From: Streptomyces glomeratus
GTDB taxonomy: Bacteria > Actinomycetota > Actinomycetes > Streptomycetales > Streptomycetaceae
Direction: 5' to 3'
Length of the DNA stretch: 64,000 nt
NCBI RefSeq assembly: GCF_021462825.1
Contig: NZ_JAKEEB010000001.1
Location: forward strand, 1 to 64,000
Positions 1 through 11,663 of the stretch are shown piece by piece. The notes under the pieces were generated by a model that was not told the DNA's origin, did no database searches, and saw only the letters and a program-made list of their open reading frames with translations. The translations under genes were made by a program, and so were the position numbers. The stretch's first letter is position 1. Every line of letters starts with the position of its first letter.

Positions 1-1395
<1,395 letters not shown>

Positions 1396-1422
1396 TCCCG
1401 CCCCGGCGACTCCTTGATCGAT

Positions 1423-1450
1423 TGTGCCGCCCGGCCCTCCGGGCGGCACA
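1423..1450 (+). terminator. Hairpin terminator after cysS
   Basis: Positions 1423-1434 pair with 1439-1450 in a perfect 12-bp G+C-rich stem around a 4-base CCCT loop, 28 bases after the cysS stop. There is no clear U-run, which is usual for streptomycete terminators. It separates cysS from rlmB, so rlmB may have its own promoter in the 43 bases that remain. Confidence 0.7.
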
Positions 1451-1493
1451 CTGCATAGACGTACGTACGAAGGCTTCAACAGACAGGTAGGTC

Positions 1494-2432
1494 ATGGCCG
1501 CGAACAACCGCCGCATGTCCGGCAAGAAGGGCGCGCAGGTCGGCAGCGGCGGCAAGCGGCGCCGCGGCCTGGAGGGCAAGGGCCCGACTCCGCCCGCCGA
1601 GATGCGCAAGGGGCATGCCAAGCAGCGCGCCGCACAGACGAAGGCGCGCCGCGCACAGGGGCGCACGCAGCGCCGTCCGGGCGGCAAGGGGTCGTCCGAG
1701 CTGGTCGTCGGGCGCAACCCGGTCGTCGAGGCGCTCCGCGAGGGCGTCCCCGCGTCCACGCTGTACGTCCAGCAGTTCATCGACAACGACGAGCGCGTGC
1801 GCGAGGCGTTGCAGCTGGTGGCGGAGCGCGGCGGGATCAACCTCATGGAGGCCCCGCGTCCCGAGCTCGACCGCATGACGGGCGGGCTCAACCACCAGGG
1901 GCTGGTCCTCCAGGTCCCGCCGTACGAGTACGCGCATCCCGAGGACCTCGTCGACGCCGCGTTCGACGAGGGTGAGGACCCGCTGATCGTCGCCCTCGAC
2001 GGAGTGACCGACCCGCGGAACCTGGGCGCCGTCGTGCGGTCCGTCTCGGCCTTCGGCGGGCACGGGGTCGTGGTGCCCGAACGGCGTGCGGCGGGGATGA
2101 CCGCCGGTGCGTGGAAGACATCCGCCGGTGCGGCCGCCCGCACGCCTGTCGCGCGCGCCACCAATCTGACGCGCGCCCTGGAGGCGTACCGGAAGGCGGG
2201 CATCACCGTCGTCGGGCTGGCCGCGGACGGGGACGTCGAGCTCGGCGACCTCGAAGCCCTCGAGGGGCCGGTCGCGATCGTCGTCGGCAGCGAGGGCAAG
2301 GGCCTGTCGCGGCTGGTCGGCGAGACGTGCGACGTCCGGGTGCGGATTCCGATGCCGGGTGGCGCCGAGTCGCTCAACGCGGGTGTGGCCGCGGGGATCG
2401 TGCTGTACGAGGCGGCCCGCAGGCGCGCCTGA
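1494..2432 (+). CDS. rlmB: 23S rRNA 2'-O-ribose methyltransferase, TrmH/RlmB family
   Basis: SPOUT methyltransferase using S-adenosylmethionine to methylate a ribose 2'-OH; RlmB acts on G2251 of 23S rRNA. The 312-residue protein has a strongly basic N-terminal tail (about 1-68, rich in K/R/G), an RNA-binding substrate domain (about 70-145) and the SpoU catalytic domain to the end. The family motifs are visible: a [13 protein letters not shown] segment, [10 protein letters not shown], and the C-terminal knot segment [17 protein letters not shown]. The basic tail is longer than in E. coli RlmB but common in actinomycetes. The ATG has an AGGTAGG-like ribosome binding site. Exact nucleotide target is inferred from family. 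Confidence 0.93.
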   Translation: MAANNRRMSGKKGAQVGSGGKRRRGLEGKGPTPPAEMRKGHAKQRAAQTKARRAQGRTQRRPGGKGSSELVVGRNPVVEALREGVPASTLYVQQFIDNDERVREALQLVAERGGINLMEAPRPELDRMTGGLNHQGLVLQVPPYEYAHPEDLVDAAFDEGEDPLIVALDGVTDPRNLGAVVRSVSAFGGHGVVVPERRAAGMTAGAWKTSAGAAARTPVARATNLTRALEAYRKAGITVVGLAADGDVELGDLEALEGPVAIVVGSEGKGLSRLVGETCDVRVRIPMPGGAESLNAGVAAGIVLYEAARRRA

Positions 2433-2594
2433 CGCCGACGGCCGCCGGGCCTGAACGGGCACTTCCGTCAGGCCTGGACGGCTGTTCGCGCTCTCACCCG
2501 TACGGCGGAAACCGGTCGTACAGGACAAGCTTGACGGGGTCCGGACAGATCCGCGCGGTCAAGGCAGTGTCCTAACCACACGTCACTCGGTTAG

Positions 2595-4379
2595 ATGAGT
2601 GTGGAGACCAGAACACGCCGCACACCCACGGGGGAGCGGTCGTCGGGATTCGACGACACCCCCGCGCTGAGCATGATGAAGGTGCCGAGCGACCCGGCGC
2701 AGGTCATCGTCAATCATGCGAGTTTCCGCGTGCAGTTGGGTGCGCCGGCGCGACGCGCCCAGTACCCGCGCGCCGCGCGGCAGGTGAGTGCCCCGCAGGA
2801 CGTCGCGCACCTGCCCCGCATCGGTGCGGCGGGCGGCACCGGCGTCTCCCGCGCCGCCGCGGGCCGCCGCCGCCCCGTCGTCTGGAGCGGAAGGTCCGCG
2901 CCCGACGACACCGGGGCGCACCGGCTGTTGCAGGCGGTTCGGAGCCAGAGCGTGCACCACGGCGAGGAACCTGCCGGCGACGCCGGCGCGACACAGGTCA
3001 TCTCGCGCCTCGGTGTGCAGGACCTGCCCGGGCCGCACGGCCACGACTCCGGCGCGACCCGGCTGCTGCCGCACATGCGCAGCGCGGGCAGCGCGTACGA
3101 CGAACACCTCTACGGCGACACGCTCTACGGCCGACCGTCCCACGAGGAACCGCCCTACGGCGAACCGTCCCACGACGACCCCGCCTACCGCGAACCGTCC
3201 CACGACGACCCCGCCTACCGCGAACCGGCCTACGGCGAGCCCGGCCACGGTGAACTGCCTTATGGCGGCCCCCTGTTCAGGGACGAGATCGGGGCCGGCG
3301 AACCGGAGGAGCCGCGGGGCAGGCGGCACGGGGGCGCACCGGCCTCGTCCGCCGCGGCGGGGGTGCGGCACGCCTACTATCCGGGCCGCCGGATGAACCT
3401 CGGGGTGGTGCTGCTGCCGCTGCGCATCTTCCTGGGCTCCATCTCCGCCTACGCCGGCATGGGCAAGCTCTGTGACCCCGTCTACTTCGACGGCGGCAAG
3501 CGGGGCTCCATGGTGACCTGGCTCAGCACGCTCCACCCCTGGCAAGTCGCCGAGCCGCTGCGGCAGTTCGCGTTCCAGCACCCCGTCGGCACCGGGCTCG
3601 CCATCGCCTTCCTCCAGGTGATCGTGGGCGTGCTCACCGTCCTCGGTCTGTGGCAGCGGGTCGCGGCCGCGGTCGGCGCGCTGCTGTCGGCGGCGCTCAT
3701 CGTCACCGTGAGCTGGCGGACCGTTCCCGCGTACGACGCGCCCGACATCATCTATCTCGCGGCCTGGTCGCCGCTGATCATCGCCGGGGCGCCGGTGTAC
3801 TCCGTGGACGGCCGGCTCGCGGGCGGCGCGTGGCGCAGGCTCGGCCCTCGGGCGGACATCTGGGAGCTGCGGCGGTACGTGCTGCGCCGGGGCGCGCTGA
3901 TGACGGTGCTCGTGGCCGGGGTGACCCTGCTCGTCGGGTCGCTGCTCGGGGGCGCGGTGCGGGACGCGGACCGGGTGGTCGTCCCCGGGCCCGGAGAGGC
4001 GCCCCGCAACGAGCTGCCGGGTTCCCCGCTGCCCGGGACGGACGGCGGGCGGCAGCACCGGTCGAGCCCCTCGGCCTCGCGGCCGTCGGCGACGCAGGGG
4101 GCGACCTCGTCGTCGCCGTCGAGCGCGGTCACCACGCCGGGTACGGCCGGGGCCACCGGCAGCGTCACCGGCGGCCAGCCGAGCCAGACCCAGGGCACCG
4201 CGGGCCATGCCCCGCGGCACTCGGCGCCGGGGCGGCAGGCCCCGAGCACCAGCGCGGGGCCGTCGTCCTCGGGCGGCAGCGGCACGGGCGGCCCGACGGG
4301 CGGGGCAGGCGGCGGCAGCGGCGGCGGAAGCGGCAGCTCCGGAGGCTCGGACCACCTGGTGGGCGGCCTTCTGGGCTGA
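2595..4379 (+). CDS. DoxX-family membrane protein with long low-complexity tails
   Basis: Integral membrane protein of 594 residues. The DoxX-like core runs from about residue 267 to 460 with four hydrophobic segments (first near VVLLPLRIFLGSISAYAG). DoxX proteins are quinone- or redox-linked membrane proteins whose reaction is poorly defined. Before the core are about 260 disordered residues that include an acidic Tyr/Pro/His-rich repeat (units like HDDPAYREPS, about residues 175-220). After it comes a Ser/Pro/Gly/Thr-rich tail to the C-terminus, probably extracytoplasmic. The start at 2595 has no strong ribosome binding site, so translation could begin elsewhere in the N-terminal tail. Confidence 0.82.
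   Translation: MSVETRTRRTPTGERSSGFDDTPALSMMKVPSDPAQVIVNHASFRVQLGAPARRAQYPRAARQVSAPQDVAHLPRIGAAGGTGVSRAAAGRRRPVVWSGRSAPDDTGAHRLLQAVRSQSVHHGEEPAGDAGATQVISRLGVQDLPGPHGHDSGATRLLPHMRSAGSAYDEHLYGDTLYGRPSHEEPPYGEPSHDDPAYREPSHDDPAYREPAYGEPGHGELPYGGPLFRDEIGAGEPEEPRGRRHGGAPASSAAAGVRHAYYPGRRMNLGVVLLPLRIFLGSISAYAGMGKLCDPVYFDGGKRGSMVTWLSTLHPWQVAEPLRQFAFQHPVGTGLAIAFLQVIVGVLTVLGLWQRVAAAVGALLSAALIVTVSWRTVPAYDAPDIIYLAAWSPLIIAGAPVYSVDGRLAGGAWRRLGPRADIWELRRYVLRRGALMTVLVAGVTLLVGSLLGGAVRDADRVVVPGPGEAPRNELPGSPLPGTDGGRQHRSSPSASRPSATQGATSSSPSSAVTTPGTAGATGSVTGGQPSQTQGTAGHAPRHSAPGRQAPSTSAGPSSSGGSGTGGPTGGAGGGSGGGSGSSGGSDHLVGGLLG
3161..3220 (+). repeat. Exact 30-bp tandem duplication inside the DoxX gene
   Basis: Positions 3161-3190 are repeated exactly at 3191-3220, encoding two copies of a ten-residue Glu-Pro-Ser-His-Asp-Asp-Pro-Ala-Tyr-Arg unit. 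Degenerate versions flank it from about 3100 to 3260. The unit length is a multiple of three, so copy-number change keeps the frame. Confidence 0.9.
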
Positions 4380-4398
4380 CCCCACCCGACCCCACTCA

Positions 4399-4431
4399 CA
4401 GGGCCCCGCACATATGCCGTGCGGGGCCCTG
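4399..4431. terminator. Bidirectional terminator between converging genes
   Basis: Positions 4399-4410 pair with 4420-4431 in a perfect 12-bp stem with a 9-base loop. It lies 20 bases after the DoxX gene and before the end of the converging nucleotidyltransferase gene, so it can serve both. Confidence 0.8.
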
Positions 4432-4570
4432 TCGGCGATACGGGGCGGGGCGCCGCGGAAGCGATGACGGCCGCCGGGGACGGGGCTCGGTGGGGGCGTC
4501 GGCGTCCCCGTCGGCATGTGCCCGGTTCAGGGAAGGGGCTGCGCGCTGACTCGGTGGATCAGCCGGTGGG

Positions 4571-5302
4571 TCAGCGGTGCAGGGCTGCCAGTTCCTTGGC
4601 CGCCTCCGTGAGGTCCTTCGCCGTGTCGATGGCCCGCCAGTACGCGCCCTGCGGGAGGGGGAAGCCGGCCAGGCGGCGTTCCCGGGCCAGGCGGGGGAAG
4701 GTCGTGCGTTCGTGGTCGCCGCGCTCGGGGAGCATCTTGGCGAACTCGGCGGAGAACACGTAGACACCCGCGTTGATCTCGAACGTCGACGGCGGGGCCT
4801 CGATGAAGTCCGTGACGCGGCCGAAGCCGTCCGTCTTGACGGCGCCCCACGGGATGCGCGGGCGGGCCAGCGCGAGCGTGGCGACGGAGTCCCGCTCGGT
4901 GTGGAAGTCCGCCATGTCGCGCAGGGAGAACCGGGTCCAGATGTCGCCGTTCGTCGCGTACCACGGCTTGTCGGGGTGCGGCAGGTGCTCCGCGGCGTAC
5001 CGCAGACCGCCGCCGCGGCCGAGCGGCTCCGCCTCGACGACCGTCGTGACACGCACGGGCAGGTCGGCGGAGTCCAGCCACCGTTGCAGAACGTCGGCGA
5101 GGTGGCCACAGGAGACCACGACGTCCGTGACACCCTCGTCGGCGAGCCACGCGAGCTGATGGCCGATGATCGGGGTCCCGGTGCCCGGGATCTCCACCAT
5201 CGGCTTGGGCCGGTCATCGGTGTACGGACGCAACCGTGAGCCCTGGCCTCCGGCCAGGATGACGGCTTGAACGGGGCGCGAGGCGGCGTTCGGATCGGTC
5301 AT
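4571..5302 (-). CDS. Sugar-phosphate nucleotidyltransferase family protein
   Basis: Cytoplasmic GT-A-fold nucleotidyltransferase of 243 residues. The N-terminal signature of NTP-transferases (GGQGSRLRPYTDDRPKP, residues 18-34) is intact: it binds the NTP, and the PKP motif is typical of enzymes joining a sugar-1-phosphate to a nucleotide (mannose-1-phosphate guanylyl- or glucose-1-phosphate thymidylyl/uridylyltransferases). A later Asp in the NGDIWT segment (about residue 118) fits the metal ligand. It lacks the C-terminal hexapeptide domain of the long enzymes. The substrate cannot be told from sequence. ATG start at 5302. It converges on the DoxX gene and is followed upstream by a secreted hypothetical protein on the same strand. 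Confidence 0.85.
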   Translation of the reverse strand: MTDPNAASRPVQAVILAGGQGSRLRPYTDDRPKPMVEIPGTGTPIIGHQLAWLADEGVTDVVVSCGHLADVLQRWLDSADLPVRVTTVVEAEPLGRGGGLRYAAEHLPHPDKPWYATNGDIWTRFSLRDMADFHTERDSVATLALARPRIPWGAVKTDGFGRVTDFIEAPPSTFEINAGVYVFSAEFAKMLPERGDHERTTFPRLARERRLAGFPLPQGAYWRAIDTAKDLTEAAKELAALHR

Positions 5303-5353
5303 GACCGAACTGTACGTCGCGCGCCCCGTCCGCTGTCCGGGCGGTCGGCGGCC

Positions 5354-5800
5354 TCAGCCTTGCTGCGTGGCCACGCCCGAGGCGAAGGACGTGTCGCAGA
5401 CCGGGCGGGCGTAGGACTGGGCACGCGTGGGGCCGTACACACGGACGGCGGCGCGGCCCAGCGCGCGGGCGATGGACGCACAGTGCCTCGCCAGCGACGG
5501 GCGGCCGTTGACCGCCTGCTGGAGGTGGGTGAGCGCGACGCCCGGGTTCCTCTCCTGGAGCTCCAGCAGCAGCCTGTCGCGCAGCACGTCCTGCGGGGCG
5601 CGGGAGGAGGCGCGCGTGGAGACGTCTTCGGAGGACGCGGCGAGCACCGAGTTCGAGGATCCTCCCGACCAGTTCACGCGGGTGACCGCGAGGGTCCCGG
5701 ACAGCACCAGGACGACGGGCAGGACGAGGGCCAGGGTGCGGCCGATCCGGTGGGCGGGGCCACGGCCACGCCGTGTCCGGGGAGTAGTGGTGTGCTTCAC
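5354..5800 (-). CDS. Hypothetical membrane-anchored or secreted protein
   Basis: Not recognised as a named family. The 148-residue product has a basic N-terminus (many Arg/His in residues 1-20), one hydrophobic segment (about 21-42, TLALVLPVVLVLSGTLAVT) and then a soluble part with two cysteines (near residues 107 and 135) that could form a disulfide outside the membrane. No lipobox is present, so it is either an N-terminally anchored protein or has an uncleaved signal. It is on the same strand as the nucleotidyltransferase, about 50 bases before it. Conservation at this locus in streptomycetes is recalled, not shown here. Confidence 0.72.
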   Translation of the reverse strand: MKHTTTPRTRRGRGPAHRIGRTLALVLPVVLVLSGTLAVTRVNWSGGSSNSVLAASSEDVSTRASSRAPQDVLRDRLLLELQERNPGVALTHLQQAVNGRPSLARHCASIARALGRAAVRVYGPTRAQSYARPVCDTSFASGVATQQG

Positions 5801-5970
5801 GCGAGTGAGAGTAGCGCGCGGTAGTGATTTGGCGACATTTGGTCACCGGTTCGAGGGAACGGGAAGGGACGATTTCCGGGTAAGGGTTGACGCCCGCGGT
5901 GGAATTGCCTCGTATGCCGGGATATTTGTCGACAGCGGAGAGGGCTGCCGGCGGCAAAGAGGGTCTACGC

Positions 5971-6006
5971 GGCGAGGGCCCCGCGGAATGCCGCGGGGCC
6001 CTCGCC
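5971..6006. terminator. Strong terminator downstream of msiK
   Basis: A perfect 16-bp stem (5971-5986 with 5991-6006) closes a 4-base loop 24 bases after the msiK stop codon on the minus strand. This is one of the strongest hairpins in the window and ends msiK transcription. Confidence 0.88.
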
Positions 6007-6029
6007 GTCACTCCCGTGCGAAGGGTGCC

Positions 6030-7166
<1,137 letters not shown>

Positions 7167-7245
7167 GGTGAAAGGGCCCCCTTCACCGGCAGGAACGTGC
7201 CGGACGATCCGTTGTAAAGGTGGTGTGCCACTACGGGGGTTCCGT

Positions 7246-7261
7246 TGTGGTGTAGTCCACG
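7246..7261 (-). promoter_or_regulatory. Candidate DasR-responsive element (dre) upstream of msiK
   Basis: The core TGGTGTAGTCCA (7248-7259) matches the dre core TGGTCTAGACCA at 10 of 12 positions with symmetrical mismatches, and flanks extend the dyad. DasR is a GntR-family repressor released by phosphorylated amino sugars. Location about 80-95 bases before the msiK start fits a promoter site. Function here is inferred. Confidence 0.6.
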
Positions 7262-7393
7262 TGGGTGAACTGGCTCAGGACGGTACCTGGCCTTCACCTG
7301 CTCTGTCAGCACCCGGGGGACTGTGAACTTCGCGGAAATTTTCGACGGTGCGGGCCCGGGACCTGGGTACACTGCACGGGCGCGCATACGCAC

Positions 7394-7467
7394 GCCTCCT
7401 TAGCTCAGCTGGTCAGAGCGCCGCTCTTGTAAAGCGAAGGTCGTCGGTTCGAATCCGACAGGGGGCT
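7394..7467 (+). tRNA. tRNA-Thr (anticodon UGU)
   Basis: A full cloverleaf can be drawn: acceptor 7394-7400 with 7460-7466, D-arm GCTC/GAGC, anticodon arm with loop CTTGTAA giving anticodon TGT, T-arm GTCGG-TTCGAAT-CCGAC. One C-A mismatch sits at the top of the anticodon stem. The CCA end is not encoded. It reads ACA codons, which are rare in this high-G+C genome. It lies just upstream of the polyketide operon; no copy of its 3' end was seen on the far side of that operon. Confidence 0.95.
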
Positions 7468-7485
7468 CTCACGCTGAACAGCGCA

Positions 7486-7517
7486 AACGCCCCGGCCGAT
7501 GATCGGTCCGGGGCGTT
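7486..7517 (+). terminator. Terminator after tRNA-Thr
   Basis: Positions 7486-7495 pair perfectly with 7508-7517 and the inner bases 7496-7500 pair with 7502-7506 around a one-base bulge, about 20 bases after the tRNA. Confidence 0.75.
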
Positions 7518-7766
7518 CGGCGTCTACGGGTGACATCGACCGGGACGGTCACACCGCCGCGAGCGGGGGACCCTGCTGCCGCTCGCCCAGTCCGGCCGTC
7601 GGGCCGTTGGCTGATGGCCCCGCGCTGTGTGCCCGATGTCACGTGGGTTCCCGGGTCAATCCATGGCCGGTGCACCAGACGATGGGAACCAGGCGATCGC
7701 GGGCGAGTCGCAGCTCGGAGATCCGCGTGTCCGCGCCTCACCCGATACGGAGCCGAAGGAGTGGTG

Positions 7767-8375
7767 ATGCAGGTAGCCGTGGTCACCTTCGACGGGTTCA
7801 ACGAGCTCGACAGCTTCATCGCCTCCGCACTGATCAACCGATGCCGTAATGCCGGCCTGGAAGCCTTCATCACGACGCCCACGCCGGTGATCACGTCGAT
7901 GAACGGCGTCGAGGTGACCGGGCAGCGCCCGATGGAGTTCGTGACCGAAGCCGGGGTCGTGCTCATCGGCAGTGGCGTGAAGACGCGCGACGTGGTGGCC
8001 GACGACCGGCTGATCTCCAGACTGCGGCTCGACCCTTCGCGACAGCTGATCGGTGCACAGTGCTCCGGCGCGCTCGTGCTCGCCCGGCTGGGGCTGCTGG
8101 ACGGCATGCCGGCGTGCACGGACATGAAGAGCCGGCCCTACGTCGAGGCCTGCGACGTCACCGTGCTGGACGCGCCGTTCCACGCCGAGGGGAACATCGC
8201 CACGGCGGGCGGTTGCCTGGCGTCCCAGTATCTCGCCACCTGGGTGATCAGCCGGGCGCTCGGGGAGGACGCCGCGCGCGACGTCATCGGCTACGCGGCC
8301 CCGGTCGGCGAGAAGCAGGAGACCGTCGAGCGCGCCCTGCGTGCCGTCGACGCCGGCGAGCTTTCCCTGCGCTGA
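7767..8375 (+). CDS. DJ-1/PfpI family protein
   Basis: Class I glutamine-amidotransferase-like fold, 202 residues. The nucleophile-elbow cysteine is Cys99 (IGAQCSGALVL) and a conserved acidic residue lies in FNELDSF (about 13-15), as in DJ-1/PfpI hydrolases and isonitrile-hydratase-like proteins. The reaction cannot be named. ATG 7767 is chosen because GAAGGA lies 6 bases upstream; two in-frame GTG codons directly before it, and a longer reading frame back to 7530, lack a better site. It is on the strand of the pigment operon, 350 bases upstream of it, so it may be an accessory of that cluster or an unrelated neighbour. Confidence 0.85.
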   Translation: MQVAVVTFDGFNELDSFIASALINRCRNAGLEAFITTPTPVITSMNGVEVTGQRPMEFVTEAGVVLIGSGVKTRDVVADDRLISRLRLDPSRQLIGAQCSGALVLARLGLLDGMPACTDMKSRPYVEACDVTVLDAPFHAEGNIATAGGCLASQYLATWVISRALGEDAARDVIGYAAPVGEKQETVERALRAVDAGELSLR

Positions 8376-8725
8376 CGCCCCGCGATCCGCTCTTCGGGCC
8401 GCCCGCAGTCATGCCGGCGGCTCTTTCGCCCACGCTCCCGTAGCTGCGCATCCGGGGTCCCCGGCCGCTCCCGGCAGGAACCCGGGGAGGTGTGCTCCAC
8501 GGTGCGGCCGAGTTGCGCTGCGCCGCCCCCCGAGCCGGGCCGCATCCCCTTCGGGGCAACGTGCCGGAACAGCCATCCGTGTGCGCTCGCGGGCCCCACT
8601 CACCCACGTGGTTCATACGAGTCGCGCACTCTCGGGCACCGGCACAAGATCGAGGAACGCTGACGTTGCGTCACGCTCCGTCGGCGTGCCCCTCTGCCTC
8701 CCCCGAGCAAGGAGATGTGCGCAGG
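8376..8725 (+). other. Intergenic region before the whiE-like operon
   Basis: 350 bases without a convincing gene. It probably holds the promoter of the polyketide operon. A perfect 5-bp inverted repeat with 3-base spacer is at 8661-8673 (listed separately). A small hairpin CCCCTTCGGGG occurs near 8548-8558. No clear sigma-F or WhiG promoter could be assigned by eye. Confidence 0.5.
8661..8673. promoter_or_regulatory. Palindrome TGACG-TTG-CGTCA before the pigment operon
   Basis: Perfect inverted repeat of 5 bases per arm centred 59 bases upstream of the first operon start codon, a position typical for an operator. The protein that binds it is unknown. Short palindromes occur by chance, so support is modest. 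Confidence 0.35.
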
Positions 8726-9880
8726 ATGACCACAACGTCTGAGCGTGTGTCAGGGCCGGTGACACAACAGGTGCCGAAACGTGTCTCCCAGTCCGTCTTC
8801 GACGGCTCCAGCCTCCGGGTCGTTCTGCTGGTGGACGTCCACGACGGAGCCCAGCAGGAGTTCCTGGAAGCGTACGAGCACCTGTGCAGCCAGGTAGCGT
8901 CCGTTCCCGGGCATGTGAGCGACCAGCTCTGCCAGTCGATCGAGAACCCCTCCCAGTGGCTCATCACCAGCGAGTGGGAGAGCGCCCCGCCGTTCCTCGC
9001 CTGGGTGAACAGCGAGGAGCACGTGGAGATGGTGCGGCCGCTGCGCAACTCTGTCCGGGACACCCGGTCGCTGCGCTTCCACGTCGTCCGCGAGACCGGC
9101 GTCACGACGCCGGCCCAGTCCGGTACGCGTCGTCTCCAGTCGGCGCCCCGGATCGGTGACGGCAGGATCCGTCACGCGCTCACCTTCACGGTGAAGCCCG
9201 GCAGCGAGCAGGCCGTCGCCAGGATCCTCGCCGACTACGCCCCGCCCGAGGCGCGGGTCGACGACACCACACGGCTGTGCCGGACCTCGCTGTTCATGCA
9301 CGGCAACCGGGTCGTACGGGCCGTCGAGGTCGAGGGAGACCTGTCCGCGGCGCTGCGCCATGTCGCACGGCAGCCCCAGGTGCGGGCCGTCGAGGAGGCC
9401 ATCAACCCGTATCTGGAGCAGGAGCGGGACCTGAACGACCCGGAGGCCGCGCGGCTCTTCTTCTTCACGGCCGCCGTGCCCGCCGTCCACCATGTGACGA
9501 CGGACGGCGAGTGCCCGGAGGCGGTGCGGCACGCGCTGTACTACCCGGCCCGGCCGGGGCGCGGGATGGAGCTGGCCCGGCTGCTCGCGGAGCAGGCCGA
9601 AGCCGCGGCGAAGGACCCGCACTGCCCGGTCGTCCGCAGCACGATCTTCCAGCGCGACGACATCGTGATGCGGCTGGTCGACGTGCAAAGCGGCCCCGGC
9701 GGCGACCCGGCCCACTCCCTCGGCCGCGCGGACTCCGCACAGGCGGCCAAGTTGATGTCCCTCCTCGACGCCGAAGCCCTCGGTGCGGACGGGCCGACGC
9801 TGGAGAGCGGCGACGCGGGGCGCTTGTTCAAGCTCGCCCACATGGAACTCGTCACGGACCGCCGGTCGGCCCACGCCTGA
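8726..9880 (+). CDS. SchA/CurD-like protein (WhiE ORFI type)
   Basis: First gene of a spore-pigment-like type II polyketide operon; 384 residues. The N-terminal third looks like an antibiotic-biosynthesis-monooxygenase (ABM, ferredoxin-like) domain (about 28-110: [21 protein letters not shown]), and a second related segment follows near 145-215. The family is named after SchA and CurD of pigment clusters; it is thought to act on polyketide folding or oxidation, but its reaction is not settled. Start 8726 has AAGGAG 11 bases upstream; a longer frame back to 8492 would run through promoter-like sequence. Identity rests mainly on gene order: cupin, KS, CLF, ACP, aromatase and cyclase follow as in whiE. 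Confidence 0.82.
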   Translation: MTTTSERVSGPVTQQVPKRVSQSVFDGSSLRVVLLVDVHDGAQQEFLEAYEHLCSQVASVPGHVSDQLCQSIENPSQWLITSEWESAPPFLAWVNSEEHVEMVRPLRNSVRDTRSLRFHVVRETGVTTPAQSGTRRLQSAPRIGDGRIRHALTFTVKPGSEQAVARILADYAPPEARVDDTTRLCRTSLFMHGNRVVRAVEVEGDLSAALRHVARQPQVRAVEEAINPYLEQERDLNDPEAARLFFFTAAVPAVHHVTTDGECPEAVRHALYYPARPGRGMELARLLAEQAEAAAKDPHCPVVRSTIFQRDDIVMRLVDVQSGPGGDPAHSLGRADSAQAAKLMSLLDAEALGADGPTLESGDAGRLFKLAHMELVTDRRSAHA

Positions 9881-9945
9881 CCGCCACTCGCGGGCCGCAG
9901 CGGCCTCGCCCCCCTGTCGATGCAGCACACCACTGGAGGAACGTC

Positions 9946-10398
9946 GTGATCAAACCCCGGCCCAGGATCGTGAATCTTCACGAGACTCAGCCCAACACCA
10001 AGCGCGGAGGCGATCTGCGCGCCATGCTCACCCCGGCCACGGTCGGCTCCACCAGCGGATTCATGGGCGTGGCCATCGTGCAGCCCGGCGACCGCATCGG
10101 CGAGCACTACCACCCGTACTCCGAGGAGTTCGTCTACGTCATCTGCGGACGGCTGGAGGTCGACCTCGACGGCGAGGCACAGCCGCTGCAGCCGGAGCAG
10201 GGGCTGCTGATCCCCGCCTATATGCGGCACCGCTTCCGCAACGTCGGCGACACGGAGGCCCGGATCGTCTTCCATCTGGGTCCGCTGGCCCCGCGCCCGC
10301 AGCTCGGCCACGTCGACACCGAGGAGACCGACGCCGTCGCGGTCGCGGCAGAGGCAGCCGGGACGGGCGGTGCCCGGCCGGCCGAGGTCCGTTCATGA
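9946..10398 (+). CDS. Cupin-domain protein (WhiE ORFII type)
   Basis: Small single-domain cupin of 150 residues. The metal-binding motif [25 protein letters not shown] region (about residues 46-66) supplies two His and a Glu, and a later His (MRHRF) completes a typical cupin site. In pigment clusters the cupin is assumed to assist polyketide modification or cyclisation. The GTG start at 9946 has GGAGGA 5 bases upstream. Its stop overlaps the KS-alpha start (ATGA at 10395-10398), so translation is coupled. Confidence 0.86.
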   Translation: MIKPRPRIVNLHETQPNTKRGGDLRAMLTPATVGSTSGFMGVAIVQPGDRIGEHYHPYSEEFVYVICGRLEVDLDGEAQPLQPEQGLLIPAYMRHRFRNVGDTEARIVFHLGPLAPRPQLGHVDTEETDAVAVAAEAAGTGGARPAEVRS

Positions 10399-11663
10399 CC
10401 CGGCGCGTGGTGGTCACCGGCATAGGCGTGGTCGCACCGGGCGGGATCGGCGTACCGGCGTTCTGGGACCTGCTCGTGGCCGGCCGTACCGCGACGCGGG
10501 GCATCACCTTCTTCGACCCGTCCAGCCTGCGCTCGCGGATTGCCGCCGAGTGCGACTTCGACCCGGTGGCCCATGGGCTGGACACGGAGCAGATCGCGCG
10601 CTGCGACCGGTACATCCAGTTCGCGCTGGTCGCCGGGGAGGAGGCGGTGCGTGACGCCGGTCTCGACACGGAGCGGGAGAACCCCTGGCGGATGGGGGTC
10701 TCCCTGGGCACCGCGGTCGGCGGCACGACCCGGCTGGAGCACGACTACGTCCTGGTCAGCAACCACGGGGAGCGCTGGGACGTGGACCACCGGCGGGCGG
10801 AGCCGCATCTGCACCGGGCGTTCTCGCCGAGCACCCTCGCCTCGACGGTGGCGGAGCGCTTCGGGGCCCGGGGGCCGGTGCAGACCGTGTCCACGGGCTG
10901 CACCTCCGGGCTCGACGCGGTCGGATACGCCCTGCACACCGTGGAGGAGGGCCGGGCCGATGTGTGCCTGGCGGGCGCCTCGGACTCGCCGATCTCCCCG
11001 ATCACCATGGCGTGCTTCGACGCGATCAAGGCGACGTCTCCGAACAACGACGACCCCGCGCATGCCTCTCGTCCCTTCGACAACAACCGTGACGGGTTCG
11101 TCATGGGCGAGGGCGGGGCGGTGCTCGTCCTGGAGGAGCTGGAGCACGCGCGGGCCCGCGGCGCGCGCGTGTACTGCGAGCTCAGCGGCTACGCCACCTT
11201 CGGAAACGCCTACCACATGACGGGTCTCACCAGCGAGGGTCTGGAGATGGCCCGGGCGATCGACGAGGCGCTGGACCACGCGCGGCTCGACGGCTCGGCG
11301 ATCGGATACGTCAACGCGCACGGCTCGGGCACCCGGCAGAACGACCGCCACGAGACCGCGGCGGTGAAGAGGGCCTTGGGGCACCACGCCTACGACACGC
11401 CCATGAGCTCCATCAAGTCGATGGTGGGGCACTCCCTCGGGGCGATCGGGGCAATCGAGGTGGTGGCCTGCGTGCTGGCCCTGGACCGCCAGGTCGTACC
11501 GCCCACCGCGAACTACGAGACACCGGACCCCGAGTGCGACCTGGACTATGTGCCGCGCGTCGCCCGTGAGCGGAGGCTGAACAACGTGCTCTCCGTCGGC
11601 AGTGGGTTCGGTGGGTTCCAGTCCGCGGTGGTGCTGACCCGGCCAAGGGAGAGGACACCATGA
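10395..11663 (+). CDS. Type II polyketide ketosynthase, KS-alpha (WhiE ORFIII type)
   Basis: Catalytic ketosynthase of the minimal polyketide synthase, forming a heterodimer with KS-beta and extending malonyl units on the ACP. At 422 residues it has full family length. Catalytic residues are intact: Cys169 in STGCTSGLD, His309 in NAHGSGT and His346 in MVGHSLGA. The N-terminus [17 protein letters not shown] is typical. The gene overlaps the cupin upstream and KS-beta downstream by 4 bases each (ATGA), giving equimolar expression. The cluster type is inferred from gene order as spore pigment rather than antibiotic. Confidence 0.95.
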   Translation: MTRRVVVTGIGVVAPGGIGVPAFWDLLVAGRTATRGITFFDPSSLRSRIAAECDFDPVAHGLDTEQIARCDRYIQFALVAGEEAVRDAGLDTERENPWRMGVSLGTAVGGTTRLEHDYVLVSNHGERWDVDHRRAEPHLHRAFSPSTLASTVAERFGARGPVQTVSTGCTSGLDAVGYALHTVEEGRADVCLAGASDSPISPITMACFDAIKATSPNNDDPAHASRPFDNNRDGFVMGEGGAVLVLEELEHARARGARVYCELSGYATFGNAYHMTGLTSEGLEMARAIDEALDHARLDGSAIGYVNAHGSGTRQNDRHETAAVKRALGHHAYDTPMSSIKSMVGHSLGAIGAIEVVACVLALDRQVVPPTANYETPDPECDLDYVPRVARERRLNNVLSVGSGFGGFQSAVVLTRPRERTP

